A stretch of DNA of 54,602 bases from Armatimonadota bacterium (GCA_020438215.1 JAGQUX010000020.1:1-54602); one strand, 5' to 3'; shown: positions 8,392 to 18,500, counted from the stretch's first letter. Notes: generated by a model not told the origin, from the letters alone. Numbers and translations: made by a program.

Positions 8392-9899
8392 AGAATATCC
8401 TGATCGCCAACCGTGGCGAAATCGCCCTCCGTGTAATCCGGGCCGCCCGAGAGATGGGGCTCGGCACAGTCTTGGTGGTCAGCGAAGCGGATCAGAAAAG
8501 TCTTGCCGCTCAATACGCCGACGAGGTCGTTCTGATCGGTGGAAGCGAGCCCAGCCAGAGCTATCTGGATATTGAAAAGGTGATTAGCGCGGCGGTACAG
8601 ACAGGTGCAACTCTCGTCCATCCGGGCTACGGTTTTCTCAGCGAGCGTCCCGCCTTTGTCGAGGCATGTGAGAAAGCGGGGCTGGCCTTCATTGGCCCGA
8701 GCGCGGAGTCGATGAAGCTTCTTGGCGGGAAGATCGAGGCAAAAACTTTAGCGGTTGAGAACGAAGTTCCGATCACTCCTGGTTTCTTCGAGCCGGGGGC
8801 AACAACCGAAAAGCTTATGCAAGCTGCTGCGGACATCGGATACCCGGTGATGCTGAAAGCGAGTGCGGGTGGTGGCGGACGCGGAATGCGTGTCGTGCGT
8901 GATCCTTCTGAGTTTGAATCCGCATGCAATCTCGCGCAGGAAGAATCGGAAAAAGCGTTCGGCGATCGCGCAATGATGGTCGAAAAGCTGATCGAAAAGC
9001 CGCGCCATATTGAGGTGCAAATCCTTGCTGACAAACACGGGAATGTCGCGTGTTTGTTCGAGCGAGAATGCAGTCTCCAGCGTCGGCACCAGAAGATTCT
9101 CGAGGAAGCACCCAGTCCGGTTATGACCGACGAGCTTTGGCAAAAGATGTCGGGTGCGGCGCGGCGGCTCATCCAAGCGGCGAAGTATTACGGAGCCGGG
9201 ACTGTTGAGTTCATGGTGGACGATACGTCTGGCGAATTCTATTTTCTCGAAGTCAATGCTCGTTTGCAGGTTGAACACCCAGTCACCGAGATGATCACGG
9301 GGGTTGATTTGGTGCAATGGCAAATCCGAATCGCTGATGGCGAGAAACTCGCTCTCCCAGAGGCTCTGATGACCGGTGACCGAACCGCAATCCGCGGTCA
9401 CGCGATAGAAGCGCGGATCATTGCGGAAGATCCGAGCGCGGGATTCATGCCAAGCATTGGCAAGATTTTGGGTTGGGCCGAGCCGAGTGGCCCTCGCATT
9501 CGCTTTGACACTGGATTTACAGGCGGTGATGAAGTGTCACGCTTTTACGATTCGATGCTGGCAAAGCTGATTGTCGGCGGCGATAACCGAACGGTCGCAA
9601 CAGATCGGTTGAAAGTCGCGCTGCGTGACACGCATGTTCTCGGAGTGAAGACCAACATCAGCTATCTGCTGGATGTGGTTTCTCACCCAGGATTTGCCAT
9701 TGCTGAGTTTGATACCGGATTCCTTGGGCGTGAGTTTGGCGAGTGGAAGCCGAGCGAAGAACTGCCTGCAGAACTTGGCAATCTGGTTTCGGCGGCAAGC
9801 TTGTCTGGATCGAGTTCAGCACGTTCAGAAGGCAGCGAGCGTATAGAATCCAATGCATGGGGTTTGGCGGACGGATTCCGGAATGCAACTCCCCATTAG
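8388..9899 (+). CDS. Biotin carboxylase subunit, probably of 3-methylcrotonyl-CoA carboxylase
   Basis: A 503-residue protein that carboxylates biotin with ATP and bicarbonate. Visible motifs are the N-terminal ILIANRGEIALRVIRAA, the ATP-grasp glycine loop KASAGGGGRGM (about residues 156-167), ERECSLQRRHQK and the catalytic EVNARLQVEHPVTE (about 287-301). It begins with TTG at 8388 inside the TTGA overlap, behind a good GGAGGAG ribosome site. Fused MccA proteins run to about 650 residues with a biotinyl domain, but here the chain stops after the carboxylase domain plus a ~45-residue Ser-rich tail with no biotinylation motif. BCCP and carboxyltransferase must be encoded elsewhere. AccC of acetyl-CoA carboxylase is the main alternative. 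Confidence 0.92.
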   Translation: MKNILIANRGEIALRVIRAAREMGLGTVLVVSEADQKSLAAQYADEVVLIGGSEPSQSYLDIEKVISAAVQTGATLVHPGYGFLSERPAFVEACEKAGLAFIGPSAESMKLLGGKIEAKTLAVENEVPITPGFFEPGATTEKLMQAAADIGYPVMLKASAGGGGRGMRVVRDPSEFESACNLAQEESEKAFGDRAMMVEKLIEKPRHIEVQILADKHGNVACLFERECSLQRRHQKILEEAPSPVMTDELWQKMSGAARRLIQAAKYYGAGTVEFMVDDTSGEFYFLEVNARLQVEHPVTEMITGVDLVQWQIRIADGEKLALPEALMTGDRTAIRGHAIEARIIAEDPSAGFMPSIGKILGWAEPSGPRIRFDTGFTGGDEVSRFYDSMLAKLIVGGDNRTVATDRLKVALRDTHVLGVKTNISYLLDVVSHPGFAIAEFDTGFLGREFGEWKPSEELPAELGNLVSAASLSGSSSARSEGSERIESNAWGLADGFRNATPH

Positions 9900-9905
9900 A
9901 AGCCT

Positions 9906-10673
9906 ATGAGCGAACGCAAGCGCATTTTCTCGGAGCAAGAAGCCGCTGATCTTCTGATTAAAGCGGCGAAATTGCAGGAAGAACAGCCGAATGAGACAAC
10001 GTATACGGCTGGGCTTACTTATGACGAGTTAATGCGCATGGCGAAAGAACTGGGGGTTGATGAGAAGTATCTTTCCCAAGTTCTGAATCAGACGGTAGCG
10101 TCTGGGTCGCAAGCGGAAGTGAAGAAGTGGCTCGGGATGGTGACAAAAGCCGAGCTGGAGCGCGTTGTTGATGGTGAGCTTCCTCCCGAGAAGTTCGATA
10201 TTTTGATGGAGGAGCTAATGCTCAATGATCCCATTGCATCTACGGGAATGCAAAACATGATCCAGCAAGTCGGTCGATCCATCCAAGGTAAGATCCGAAC
10301 TAAGACTGGGTATGCATCATTTCAGATTACATCTCGCAATGGGCGAACTCGTATCAAGACAAAGTTACAGCCTTTCCTGAACTTCTTTGCGACATTCTAT
10401 CCGGCAAATATCATTTGTTTATTCCCGATGATTGCTTCTGCTAATGGGAAGTTGAGTTGGCTCTTAACACTAGGTTTATTAGGTGGTTTGAATTTTTTAG
10501 CGTGGATCGGAACACGGGCTCTGACGAACAAATCTCTGGATGCCCTCAAAGAACGCACCGACACCCTTGAGCAACTCATCATCAAAGAAAATGCGAACCT
10601 TCGGAATAACCTGGAGAACGCATCGAACGCGAACGAATCAACCGCTGAGACTCACTCAACCGAAAACGCCTGA
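9906..10673 (+). CDS. Two-helix membrane protein, tandem paralog A
   Basis: A 255-residue protein of unrecognised family. The N-terminal module (about residues 8-65) reads FSEQEAADLLIKAAKLQEE, then GLTYDELMRMAKELGVDEKYL. This short helical motif precedes membrane helices in many uncharacterised bacterial proteins. A middle domain (about 70-150) contains a GRTRIKTK strand. A hydrophobic hairpin (about 158-203) and a charged C-terminal helix follow. It starts six bases after the biotin carboxylase stop, so it may share that transcript. Its neighbour at 10697 is a clear paralog. Confidence 0.8.
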   Translation: MSERKRIFSEQEAADLLIKAAKLQEEQPNETTYTAGLTYDELMRMAKELGVDEKYLSQVLNQTVASGSQAEVKKWLGMVTKAELERVVDGELPPEKFDILMEELMLNDPIASTGMQNMIQQVGRSIQGKIRTKTGYASFQITSRNGRTRIKTKLQPFLNFFATFYPANIICLFPMIASANGKLSWLLTLGLLGGLNFLAWIGTRALTNKSLDALKERTDTLEQLIIKENANLRNNLENASNANESTAETHSTENA

Positions 10674-10696
10674 AAGCCGTACAATAGGAAGGATCA

Positions 10697-11491
10697 ATGG
10701 CGGACGACAAGATTTTCTCTGAGAAAGAAGCGAGTGATATTCTTATTCGCGCCGCCAAGCTGCAAGAAGAACTCCCTGAGGAAGGCGATGAATACATCCC
10801 TGGTTTGACTCTGAGCGAACTCAAAAAGATGGCGAAGGAGTTGGGCGTTGACGAGAAATATGTTCTCCGGGCCATTGAGCGACCGCCAGCAGGTGGATTT
10901 TCAATCAAAGAGAAGAAGCCGGAAGAGAACTTCTTTGGGACACCGTTTTCTCGGGAATATGAAGCGGTGATAGAAGGGGAACTCCCGCCAGAACACTTTG
11001 ATGTGATCATCGAGGATTTACAATTTTCTAATACGATGAAACAGCGACGTCACACGATGACGCCGGTGCAAATTGGGCGATCCGTTCATGCGCAAATTTG
11101 GGGTGGATTGACGCGCGGTCAGTTTCAAATGTCTTCTCGCAATGGGCGTACAAGAATGAAGATGAAAACCAATCCATTCTTCTCATTCTTTGTGTCCATG
11201 TATCCAACATTTATAGCCTCAGTAGTTACGATTGCATCACTGGATGAAAGGGGAGTGAAGCTTGGTGCGGGGGTTGGAATAGCGCTCATTACTAGCGTTG
11301 TTGCATTGGGGTTTTTGATTGGTACTCAAATTAATAAGTGGAGCACCAAGGCGCTTCGCAAAAAATTCGATGACATGGTTGCGAAGGTTGACGAAGAAAA
11401 CCGCGAATTACGCCAGAATTTAGAGCAAGCTGAAAACAAAGAAGTTCAGTCTGAGCAGACTGAACTTCTTGAGAATCGTTTGCGCGATTAG
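10697..11491 (+). CDS. Two-helix membrane protein, tandem paralog B
   Basis: A 264-residue protein with the same order as the gene before it: FSEKEASDILIRAAKLQEE, GLTLSELKKMAKELGVDEKY, a GELPPEHFDV segment, SRNGRTRMKMKTNPF, a hydrophobic hairpin (about 170-205) and a C-terminal coiled coil (about 215-260). A ribosome site (AGGAAGG) precedes ATG 10697, 23 bases after paralog A. The last 20 codons contain a perfect 14-bp inverted repeat that probably serves the opposite strand. The stop overlaps the stop of the convergent gene by four bases. Function unknown; tandem duplication is evident. Confidence 0.82.
   Translation: MADDKIFSEKEASDILIRAAKLQEELPEEGDEYIPGLTLSELKKMAKELGVDEKYVLRAIERPPAGGFSIKEKKPEENFFGTPFSREYEAVIEGELPPEHFDVIIEDLQFSNTMKQRRHTMTPVQIGRSVHAQIWGGLTRGQFQMSSRNGRTRMKMKTNPFFSFFVSMYPTFIASVVTIASLDERGVKLGAGVGIALITSVVALGFLIGTQINKWSTKALRKKFDDMVAKVDEENRELRQNLEQAENKEVQSEQTELLENRLRD
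11431..11470 (-). terminator. Terminator of the cyclic-nucleotide-binding gene, inside the convergent coding sequence
   Basis: AAGAAGTTCAGTCT (11439-11452) and its exact complement (11457-11470) flank a four-base loop. On the minus strand the hairpin runs into TGTTTTC, a T-rich tail. On the plus strand the following sequence is not T-rich. It lies wholly within codons of paralog B. Confidence 0.7.
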
Positions 11492-11931
11492 AGCGCGGCG
11501 AGAACGGATTCGAGCTGCACGTTACTGCTTCGCAATCGCTGGCAGAGAGTTTTTCCAATATTACGCAGAACAATCACACCAATTGTGGGTTCATCGTACA
11601 TGAGTTGAGTGAATTTTTCACCAGAAATCTTGACGAGTTGTGATTCTCCAGCACTCACAACAGTTGCTGATCTTTCTGATTCATCAAAGAGAGCAATTTC
11701 GCCAATGATCGCGCCTTTATCGAGCCGAGCAATCGGGTCACCTTGATTGGTGGTCACACGAACTTTGCCTTCGATCAAAACGAAGATATCAGCGGCGCTA
11801 TCGAACTCGGAAATGATCTCTGCGCCATCAACTACGGTGATAATTTCGCTGATGGCGGCAATTTGATTGACCTGTTCTGCGGACAATCCTTGAGCAATAT
11901 AGCTCGCTTGAATTCCTGTGCTGGCTGACAT
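11488..11931 (-). CDS. Stand-alone cyclic-nucleotide-binding domain protein
   Basis: A 147-residue single cNMP-binding domain of the CRP/FNR type. A jelly-roll core (IFVLIEGKVRVTTNQGD) is followed by the phosphate-binding-cassette region GAIIGEIALFDESERSATVV, with the conserved Gly-Glu and Arg-Ser-Ala. A C-terminal helix then ends the chain. No helix-turn-helix follows, so this is not a transcription factor by itself. Such proteins may sense cAMP or cGMP or act as a regulatory subunit. It is convergent with paralog B. Confidence 0.88.
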   Translation of the reverse strand: MSASTGIQASYIAQGLSAEQVNQIAAISEIITVVDGAEIISEFDSAADIFVLIEGKVRVTTNQGDPIARLDKGAIIGEIALFDESERSATVVSAGESQLVKISGEKFTQLMYDEPTIGVIVLRNIGKTLCQRLRSSNVQLESVLAAL

Positions 11932-11987
11932 GTTCGTTGAGACGAATTTACCTGGGCGAGGTTGCGAATGCCCAGTCAGAGGTCATC

Positions 11988-12911
11988 TCATTTTTTGAAC
12001 AGTGAGCGCAGGATGAACAGTACGTTCGCAGGACGCTCGGCGAGCCGTCGGCTGAAATAGGGATACCACGCATCGCCATATGGAACATAAACGCGCACGT
12101 TATAGCCTTCTTCTTTTAATAAGCCTTGCAAATCTCGGCGGATTCCGTAGAGCATCTGCCACTCGAAAAGGTGCTTAGGGATATCACGGCTTTCAGCGAA
12201 CTCTTTGAGTTGAGTGATGATCGCTTCATCATGGCTGGCGATGGCTGGATATCGCGCCCGAACGAGGAGTCGTTTGCCGAGTTCTAAGTAGTCTTCATCC
12301 ACTTTCGCCTTGTCTTGGAAAGCAACGGTTTCTGGCTCAAGATATGCTCCTTTGACCCAGCGGAGGCGGATGTTTTGCCCAACAAGCCGGTCGAGATCAT
12401 CGCGGGTTCGATAGAGATAGGTCTGCAGAACTGTGCCGGTCAGACCAGGGAAATCACGATGCACTTTCTCGACCATCTCAACCGTGCGCTCGGTATACGG
12501 ACTTCCTTCCATATCGGCCCGAATAAAAATGCTGTGTGGCTTTGCTGCTTCAAGAAGTCGGCGATAGTTGGCTTCGGCGATCTCATCACCTTGATCCAAA
12601 CCCAGAGCGGTGAGCTTGATAGAGATGTTGATTTTTTCGCAATGGTGGCTCTTGGCAATCGCCTCGATGACTTCAATATACGCATCGGCGGCGAGGGCAG
12701 CCTCTTCAACAGAAGCGACGTTTTCGCCGAGCAGATCAAGAGAAACGAGGAACCCTTCGTCGGCGAGAGATTCTGCCGTGGACATTGCCTGGGAAAGTCT
12801 CTCACCGGCAATGAATCGCCCAACCACGGGGCGAACGAGCTTGGAATTCCGCACAAAGTTACGGATAACAGGCAGTCCAGAGACTTTCAAAATCAGCGTG
12901 CGAAACACCAT
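11988..12911 (-). CDS. Proline dehydrogenase (monofunctional)
   Basis: A 307-residue FAD enzyme with a TIM-barrel fold. It oxidises L-proline to delta-1-pyrroline-5-carboxylate as the first step of proline catabolism, passing electrons to the respiratory chain. Family motifs are VLQTYLYRTRDDLDRL, RWVKGAYLEPETV (flavin and substrate contacts) and the C-terminal VYVPYGDAWYPYFSRRLAER, whose paired Arg residues bind the proline carboxylate. The length is that of the short enzymes of Thermus/Deinococcus type, not bifunctional PutA. The P5C dehydrogenase is not adjacent. Confidence 0.95.
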   Translation of the reverse strand: MVFRTLILKVSGLPVIRNFVRNSKLVRPVVGRFIAGERLSQAMSTAESLADEGFLVSLDLLGENVASVEEAALAADAYIEVIEAIAKSHHCEKINISIKLTALGLDQGDEIAEANYRRLLEAAKPHSIFIRADMEGSPYTERTVEMVEKVHRDFPGLTGTVLQTYLYRTRDDLDRLVGQNIRLRWVKGAYLEPETVAFQDKAKVDEDYLELGKRLLVRARYPAIASHDEAIITQLKEFAESRDIPKHLFEWQMLYGIRRDLQGLLKEEGYNVRVYVPYGDAWYPYFSRRLAERPANVLFILRSLFKK

Positions 12912-12954
12912 GAGTTCAAATAAGAAGTGGCAGAGCCGGTCGAAATTCTACTGC

Positions 12955-14016
12955 CTAGCCATCCAATTCCGGGACTGTTCCGGCCAAGAGTCCATCGCGG
13001 TAAGTGAAAAGGATGTCTTCTAGTTCAGCAACCGATTCCACACGGGACAGCTTTCCGCGTATTCCAGGTGCGCCTGGATACCCCTTGATATAGAGTGGGA
13101 GTTGCCCACGCAATGCACGGATTCCCCGGAGCTCGATAACTTCTGGCTTTTCGTCTGGGTCAGCATCCGATTCGTGTTGCACCATGAGCTTTGAGTGCTC
13201 GATGGCAACGGCGATCCGCTCGTCAAGGGTCGGGTCAGGAGGCTCCGGTTGTCCCGTCAATCCGGCATGGATTTTTGCCATTGCCCAAGGGTTAGAAATA
13301 GCGGCTCTCCCAACCATGACCCCATCGCAGCCGGTCTCGTCCATCATGCGGATAGCATCATCCGAGGTTTTGATATCTCCATTCCCGATTAGGGGAACTT
13401 GTACTGATTCGCGCAAATCTTTGATCAGTTGCCAATTCGCTTCGCCCTCGAATCCTTGTTTGGCGAACCGCGCATGGAGGGTAATCATCTGTGCGCCGGC
13501 ATCCTGAAATCGCCGAGCGAGATCGGGGGCAGCAAAGAGCGAATAATCCCATCCGGCACGGACTTTGACCGTCACCGGAACCTTGACGGCTTTGACTACG
13601 GCGGCAACAATTTTCTCAGCGAGTTCGGGGTCTTTGAGAAGGGCAGCGCCAGAGCCGGTTTTGCAAACCTTCGGCACCCAGCACCCCATGTTGATGTCGA
13701 TGATGTCGGCCCCGAACCCCTCGGCGACGCGAGCGGTTTCTGCCATGACATCCGGTTCGCCTCCAAAGATCTGGATGCCGAGCGGTCGTTCTTCCGGCAC
13801 GATCACCATCTTCTTGTAAGTCTTTTTAGCTCCGTAATGGATGGCCATCGCGCTTACGAATTCGGTGAACATCAGCCCGGGATTCCCGATGCGTTTACAG
13901 ATTTTTCGGAAGGCGAGATTGCTCACATCTTCCATCGGCGCAAGAAGTAGCGGAACGTCGACCTTTATAGATCCAACGCTAAAACCTGGATATTTCGATG
14001 GGGAACCGCTCGCCAT
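12955..14016 (-). CDS. dusB: tRNA-dihydrouridine synthase, DusB type
   Basis: A 353-residue FMN enzyme that reduces specific uridines in tRNA D-loops with NADPH. Motifs are LLLAPMEDVSNLAFR at the N-terminus, GIQIFGGEP, the catalytic segment DINMGCWVPKVCKTGSGAAL (catalytic Cys in GCW, where most relatives have GCP), VTVKVRAGWD, ITLHAR, IGNGDI and GVMVGRAAISNPW. The rest of the sequence fits DusB. It is divergent from a Gfo/Idh/MocA gene 75 bases away. Confidence 0.95.
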   Translation of the reverse strand: MASGSPSKYPGFSVGSIKVDVPLLLAPMEDVSNLAFRKICKRIGNPGLMFTEFVSAMAIHYGAKKTYKKMVIVPEERPLGIQIFGGEPDVMAETARVAEGFGADIIDINMGCWVPKVCKTGSGAALLKDPELAEKIVAAVVKAVKVPVTVKVRAGWDYSLFAAPDLARRFQDAGAQMITLHARFAKQGFEGEANWQLIKDLRESVQVPLIGNGDIKTSDDAIRMMDETGCDGVMVGRAAISNPWAMAKIHAGLTGQPEPPDPTLDERIAVAIEHSKLMVQHESDADPDEKPEVIELRGIRALRGQLPLYIKGYPGAPGIRGKLSRVESVAELEDILFTYRDGLLAGTVPELDG

Positions 14017-14091
14017 GGGCGGGTCAATTATGCCGCGATTTGAGCGTGTGGCCTGGGCAAAACTGACAGGGATTGGGATACTCTCGCGGAG

Positions 14092-15213
14092 ATGTCAAAG
14101 CCTGTCCTCACTGTCGGAATGATCGGTTATCAATTCATGGGTCGCGCCCACAGCAATGCGTATCGGCAAGTGGGCCGCTTCTTCGATCTGCCCTGCGACG
14201 TGAGGATGAAAACCGTTTGTGGTCGGACAGAGTCAGCGGTGAAGGAAGCGGCAGATCAGCTGGGATGGGAAGGATATGCCACCGATTGGCGGGCCGTAAT
14301 TGCCGACCCCGAGATTGATATTATTGATATTTCCACCCCTGGCAACACTCACTGTGAAATTGCGATTGCCGCCGCCGAAGCAGGAAAGATCGTGTTCTGC
14401 GAGAAGCCAATTGGTAACACTTTGGATGAAGCGGAGCGGATGTGGGCGGCAGTCGAGAAGAGTGGAAAGCCGAGTGCAGTCTTTCATAACTATCGCAAGG
14501 CCCCGGCGGTGGCTCTTGCTAAGAAATGGGTGGCAAGCGGAAAGCTTGGCGAAATCCATCATTTTCGGGCGCGATACCTTCAAGATTGGATTGCAGACCC
14601 TGAGTTTCCGATGGTGTGGCGGTTGAAGAAAGCGACGACAGGATCGGGAGCTTTGGGGGATATCGGAAGCCATATTATCGACCTGGCTCGGCACTTAGTG
14701 GGAGAGTTTTCGGAGGTTTGTGGGATGACTCATACTTTCATCTCCGAACGCCCAGATGGGCAAGGCGGACGCGACCAAGTGGACGTCGATGACGCCGCAA
14801 TCTGGATGGCTCGTCTTGGCGATGGGACCCTTGGCTCATTTGAAGCATCACGTTTTGCTGTCGGTCGCAAGAACCACAACACCTTTGAAATCAATGGCTC
14901 GAAGGGGAGTGTTGTCTTCGATCTGGAGCGGATGAACGAGTTGGAGTATTACGATAATACGGAGCCAACAGAGCAGCAAGGATTTCGGGTGATCCAGGCG
15001 ACGGCGGCGGAGCATCCTTACGCTGGAAACTTCTGGCCGAGCGGACACATCATCGGTTACGAACACACGTTTATCAACTTGCTCGCCGATGCGTTCTCTG
15101 CGATTTGTAATGATCAAGAAACAAGCCCAAACTTATACGATGGGTTACAAAATCAGCGAGTTTTGGATGCTGTTGACCGGTCGAGTGAGAGCCGCAGCTG
15201 GGTGAAAATTTAG
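14092..15213 (+). CDS. Gfo/Idh/MocA-family oxidoreductase, cytosolic
   Basis: A 373-residue NAD(P)-dependent dehydrogenase. The Rossmann fold begins VGMIGYQFMGRAHSNAY, EKPIGN follows near residue 105, and the catalytic segment GDIGSHIIDLARHL lies near 190. There is no signal peptide. The closest described relatives act on inositol, sugars or their derivatives; the substrate is not evident. Its 3' end overlaps the convergent small gene by four bases (TTAG). Confidence 0.93.
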   Translation: MSKPVLTVGMIGYQFMGRAHSNAYRQVGRFFDLPCDVRMKTVCGRTESAVKEAADQLGWEGYATDWRAVIADPEIDIIDISTPGNTHCEIAIAAAEAGKIVFCEKPIGNTLDEAERMWAAVEKSGKPSAVFHNYRKAPAVALAKKWVASGKLGEIHHFRARYLQDWIADPEFPMVWRLKKATTGSGALGDIGSHIIDLARHLVGEFSEVCGMTHTFISERPDGQGGRDQVDVDDAAIWMARLGDGTLGSFEASRFAVGRKNHNTFEINGSKGSVVFDLERMNELEYYDNTEPTEQQGFRVIQATAAEHPYAGNFWPSGHIIGYEHTFINLLADAFSAICNDQETSPNLYDGLQNQRVLDAVDRSSESRSWVKI

Positions 15214-15380
15214 GCGGCGTCGTCATCTAAACGACCCTTTTCAATAGCCCAAGCCAGGCGTCGGAGGGCATCACGGAACAGCGGTGTATCGTCGTCTGAA
15301 CTCTGCAGACAACGGTTGAGAATCTCATATGCTTCGTCGTAAGAAAGCTCTACGACGACTTCGCGTTCCAGGTTTTTCAT
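15210..15380 (-). CDS. Small acidic protein of unknown function
   Basis: A 56-residue protein starting MKNLEREVVVELSYDEAYEI. It is helical and charged, with no recognised family. ATG 15380 is preferred because GAGGG lies just before it. A GTG at 15407 would add nine residues without a better ribosome site. The four-base stop overlap with the preceding gene matches other convergent pairs here, which supports its being real. Confidence 0.6.
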   Translation of the reverse strand: MKNLEREVVVELSYDEAYEILNRCLQSSDDDTPLFRDALRRLAWAIEKGRLDDDAA

Positions 15381-15465
15381 TCCCTCGCCGTGTGTTTTAT
15401 TCCACACTTTTTCTCAGAAACCACGAAACTCTTACCAGGATGAATCGTTGTACTGAACAGAGGGA

Positions 15466-15500
15466 CAACTTCTGTGCATAAAGTTTTTGTGTAGAAGTTG
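15466..15500. other. Inverted repeat in the gap before the 1158-residue repeat protein
   Basis: CAACTTCT (15466-15473) and AGAAGTTG (15493-15500) are perfect complements 19 bases apart, in an AT-rich divergent intergenic region. It could be an operator or a weak hairpin. A TAATAT-like box follows at about 15535 without a clear -35. Confidence 0.35.
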
Positions 15501-15567
15501 GGTTTTGAGTCTAGTTTGAGGCAGAAATGAGCCATAATATCACTAGGTCTCAGACCATCTAAAATTT

Positions 15568-18500
15568 ATGAGGGCTTGGCTGCGAAGATATGCGCTAATT
15601 GCATGTGCAGCGGGAACGCTTCCCGCTTGCGCACAATTCACGCTTAACTCCGACGGCCAAGAGCTGAAAAAGACCGAATCCGCCACTCTCCAAGGCAAGA
15701 ACGGCTTCGACCTCATTCCTATCACGAAGGAGCGATTTACCTTCCCGCTTCGCAAGGGGAACATCATTGCTGGCTCCGTCCGCGTTGAATTGGACGGCAA
15801 AGCTCTGGTCGAAGACAAGGATTACTCCATTGACCTGGTATCAGGGACGGTAGCAATCCGAACCAGCATTCGCGTGGGGCAAAGCCTCCGCGTTCAGTAC
15901 CGCTACGACGACACGAAAAAGCAAACGGGTGAATTCGGTTCGTCGTTCATGGGCGGATCATCCAACGCATTCAATTTCCAACTCAGCGACGGCGCGAAAG
16001 CGTTTGTTGGTATGGGCATCACCGAGCGACGTGCCGATGGCACGATTGTCACCACCAACGTCTTTGGAATGAACAACTCGTTCAAGCTGGGCGGAAGCTC
16101 AAGCCTGAATGGATTCTTCATGCTCGGTCAGTCTGAGAAAGAGCAATCCTCCGACATGATCACTGGTCAGCAGGGCCGCGGCGACGTCGATGAAGATCAA
16201 GGATCGGCAATTGTCCAAGAACTTTCTTCTGGCGCGCTCGGCGGAACTCTCAAGCTGAACTACCAAGACGTTGATAGCCGATTTACCTCCGCGCAGGCTT
16301 TCGTGGATGCGGGCGCAAGTAAGGAAACGGCAAACAACCTTGTCAAAGAAGCCGGGCTCAAGCGATCTGGGTTCCAACTCGCTAATGCGGGTGTGGATGG
16401 ATTCCGATTCGGCATCGGAATGAACTCGGTCGGCGACGACAAGGGCAAGATCAGCTGGCGCAACACCGCACTCAACGTGGGCGGAATTCAGTTCAATTAC
16501 TCCAGCCAGTACGTCGATAAAGGTTTCAATAAGTTCAACAACATCCGCGAATCCGATGCCAAGCAGCTCATGAAAGAGAAAGGGCTGATGCGCGAAGCGT
16601 TTGGGATGGCGGGCAACATCTCTGGCGGGAAACTCGCTTTTGACGGTTTTGCTGTCACCACTGATGATGGTGCGGGCGTTTATCGCAACACATCCAAGGT
16701 CGAGCTTCCGTGGCTGAAAGCCAACATGCTCGATCAGCGTGTTGACCAAGAATTCACTCGCTTCAATGACCTCCGCGAAAATGATCGTGGTCAACTCGCG
16801 AAAGAGCGCGGGATGTCGCGCTTCAACTACGACATCGGGGTGAGCCTCAATTCGTTCGCGGTGAACTTCAACTCTTGGAGCCTGCAAGAGGAGAACAACG
16901 GATTCAGCGCGATGGATGCTGGCATTAGCTTGCCAGGTGTTTCAGTTCAAACCTGGAACCGCTCCATCGACGAAGACTTCAACGGTTTCAACGCATTTGA
17001 TGGCGGAGATAACAAACTTTTCACCAACGATATTGTTGCGATGTACGGGGCGCAGTACAAGCCGCACGGCAACGATAATCGCGGTATCCGAACTTTGAAT
17101 GGTACGGATCGCAACGGCTTCCGACTTGGAATTGGTGATGCGAAGAATCCTTGGTTGAACTTCAATCAAGTGACAGTTGGTAGCGAAGATGGTGGTATCA
17201 ACCTCCAAACCGCAAGTGCAAAATTTGGCCCGACGGAAATCGCCATCAGCACTCAGAAATCAACTGGCGATTTCAATAACCAAGGTCAGCTTCTGTTTAC
17301 CGAGCAAAACATCCTTGGCACCATCAACGGACTGAGCAAGGACGATTTTGGATTCAAAACGAACTTCCTGGGAACAGGGTTCTCGTTTAGCCGTATGTCG
17401 GCAAGTGACCCGACGGGCGGTGCTTTCCGAGAAGCAATTGGCATCTCCCGCAAGAACTTCAACGTCAGCTACAACCGACGATCAGTCGATCAAGAGTTCA
17501 ACCAAGTCGGGCGACTGGTTGATCCAGAGCGACAGCTTTTGCAAAGCCTGCTTGGATTCGATCAAACCGAAATTTTGGGCGAGTGGCAAGTCAATAACAC
17601 ACTCAAACTTGGCTTCCAGAAATCCGATGGCGTGAATTCCATCATGGATCAAGCCACTAGTTTCCGTAACGCGCAAGTGAACTGGAATCTGAGTAAGAAC
17701 ACTTCGATCCAAGTGAATTCCGCCGCGCAATCGCTGAGTGAAGCGGGCGAAATGCTCCACGATCAGCAGTTCAACTCTGTTTCTGTGACGCAGAAAATGG
17801 GTAACGGTGCATTGACCGTCACCGACACCAAGCGCGAGTTCAATGGTCTTAACGATCCGCTTCCGAGTTCGGACGCGAAAACGATCAAGTACGAGCACCA
17901 GATCGACAAGAAGACTTCGGTTTCGACCGAGCAAACGAAGATCGACTTTGCTGATGGAACCAAAGAAACTCAATCGGCGAACTCCGTCAGTACAAAGCTG
18001 ACCGATCGTTTCGGACTCTCAGTGACTGATGTCCGCGTGAATCGTGACGGCGAGCTGCCTGATGAAGCACGCCGCGATTACGGCTTTTGGATTGATTTCG
18101 GTTCAGGCATTAAGCTGAACTATGGCTACAAGCGCAACCTGAAAGACGACGTCAACGGCGGCTTGCAATCCTCCACTACTTTGAGTGGCGGAGAAGCTGG
18201 CGGCATCAAAGTAGACGGCGCAACTTACAATCACAATCGGATTGATGGTCAGCGCGAGCAACACCTCGGTAATGTGAGCTTAAGTAGCTCGAAGCCGTTC
18301 CAGTTCGGTGCTGTTCAGAATTTCACTTTCTATTACCGCACCAACACGCAGAAGGAGAACTTTGCTTGGCGCAAGGAAGATCTCGCGTTCGGTGCAGGAA
18401 TGTCGCTTGGTCAAGTTGGATTAGGATATGACTACTTGAGTCAAATCAATCCTTCTGGCGCACGTGCGATCGACCGCACTTTCTCGCTGACCACGGATCG

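Noticed and set aside
16099-16887. A 262-codon minus-strand frame inside the repeat protein
   Set aside because: It mirrors the repeat gene's codon bias and has no recognizable protein features or start signals.
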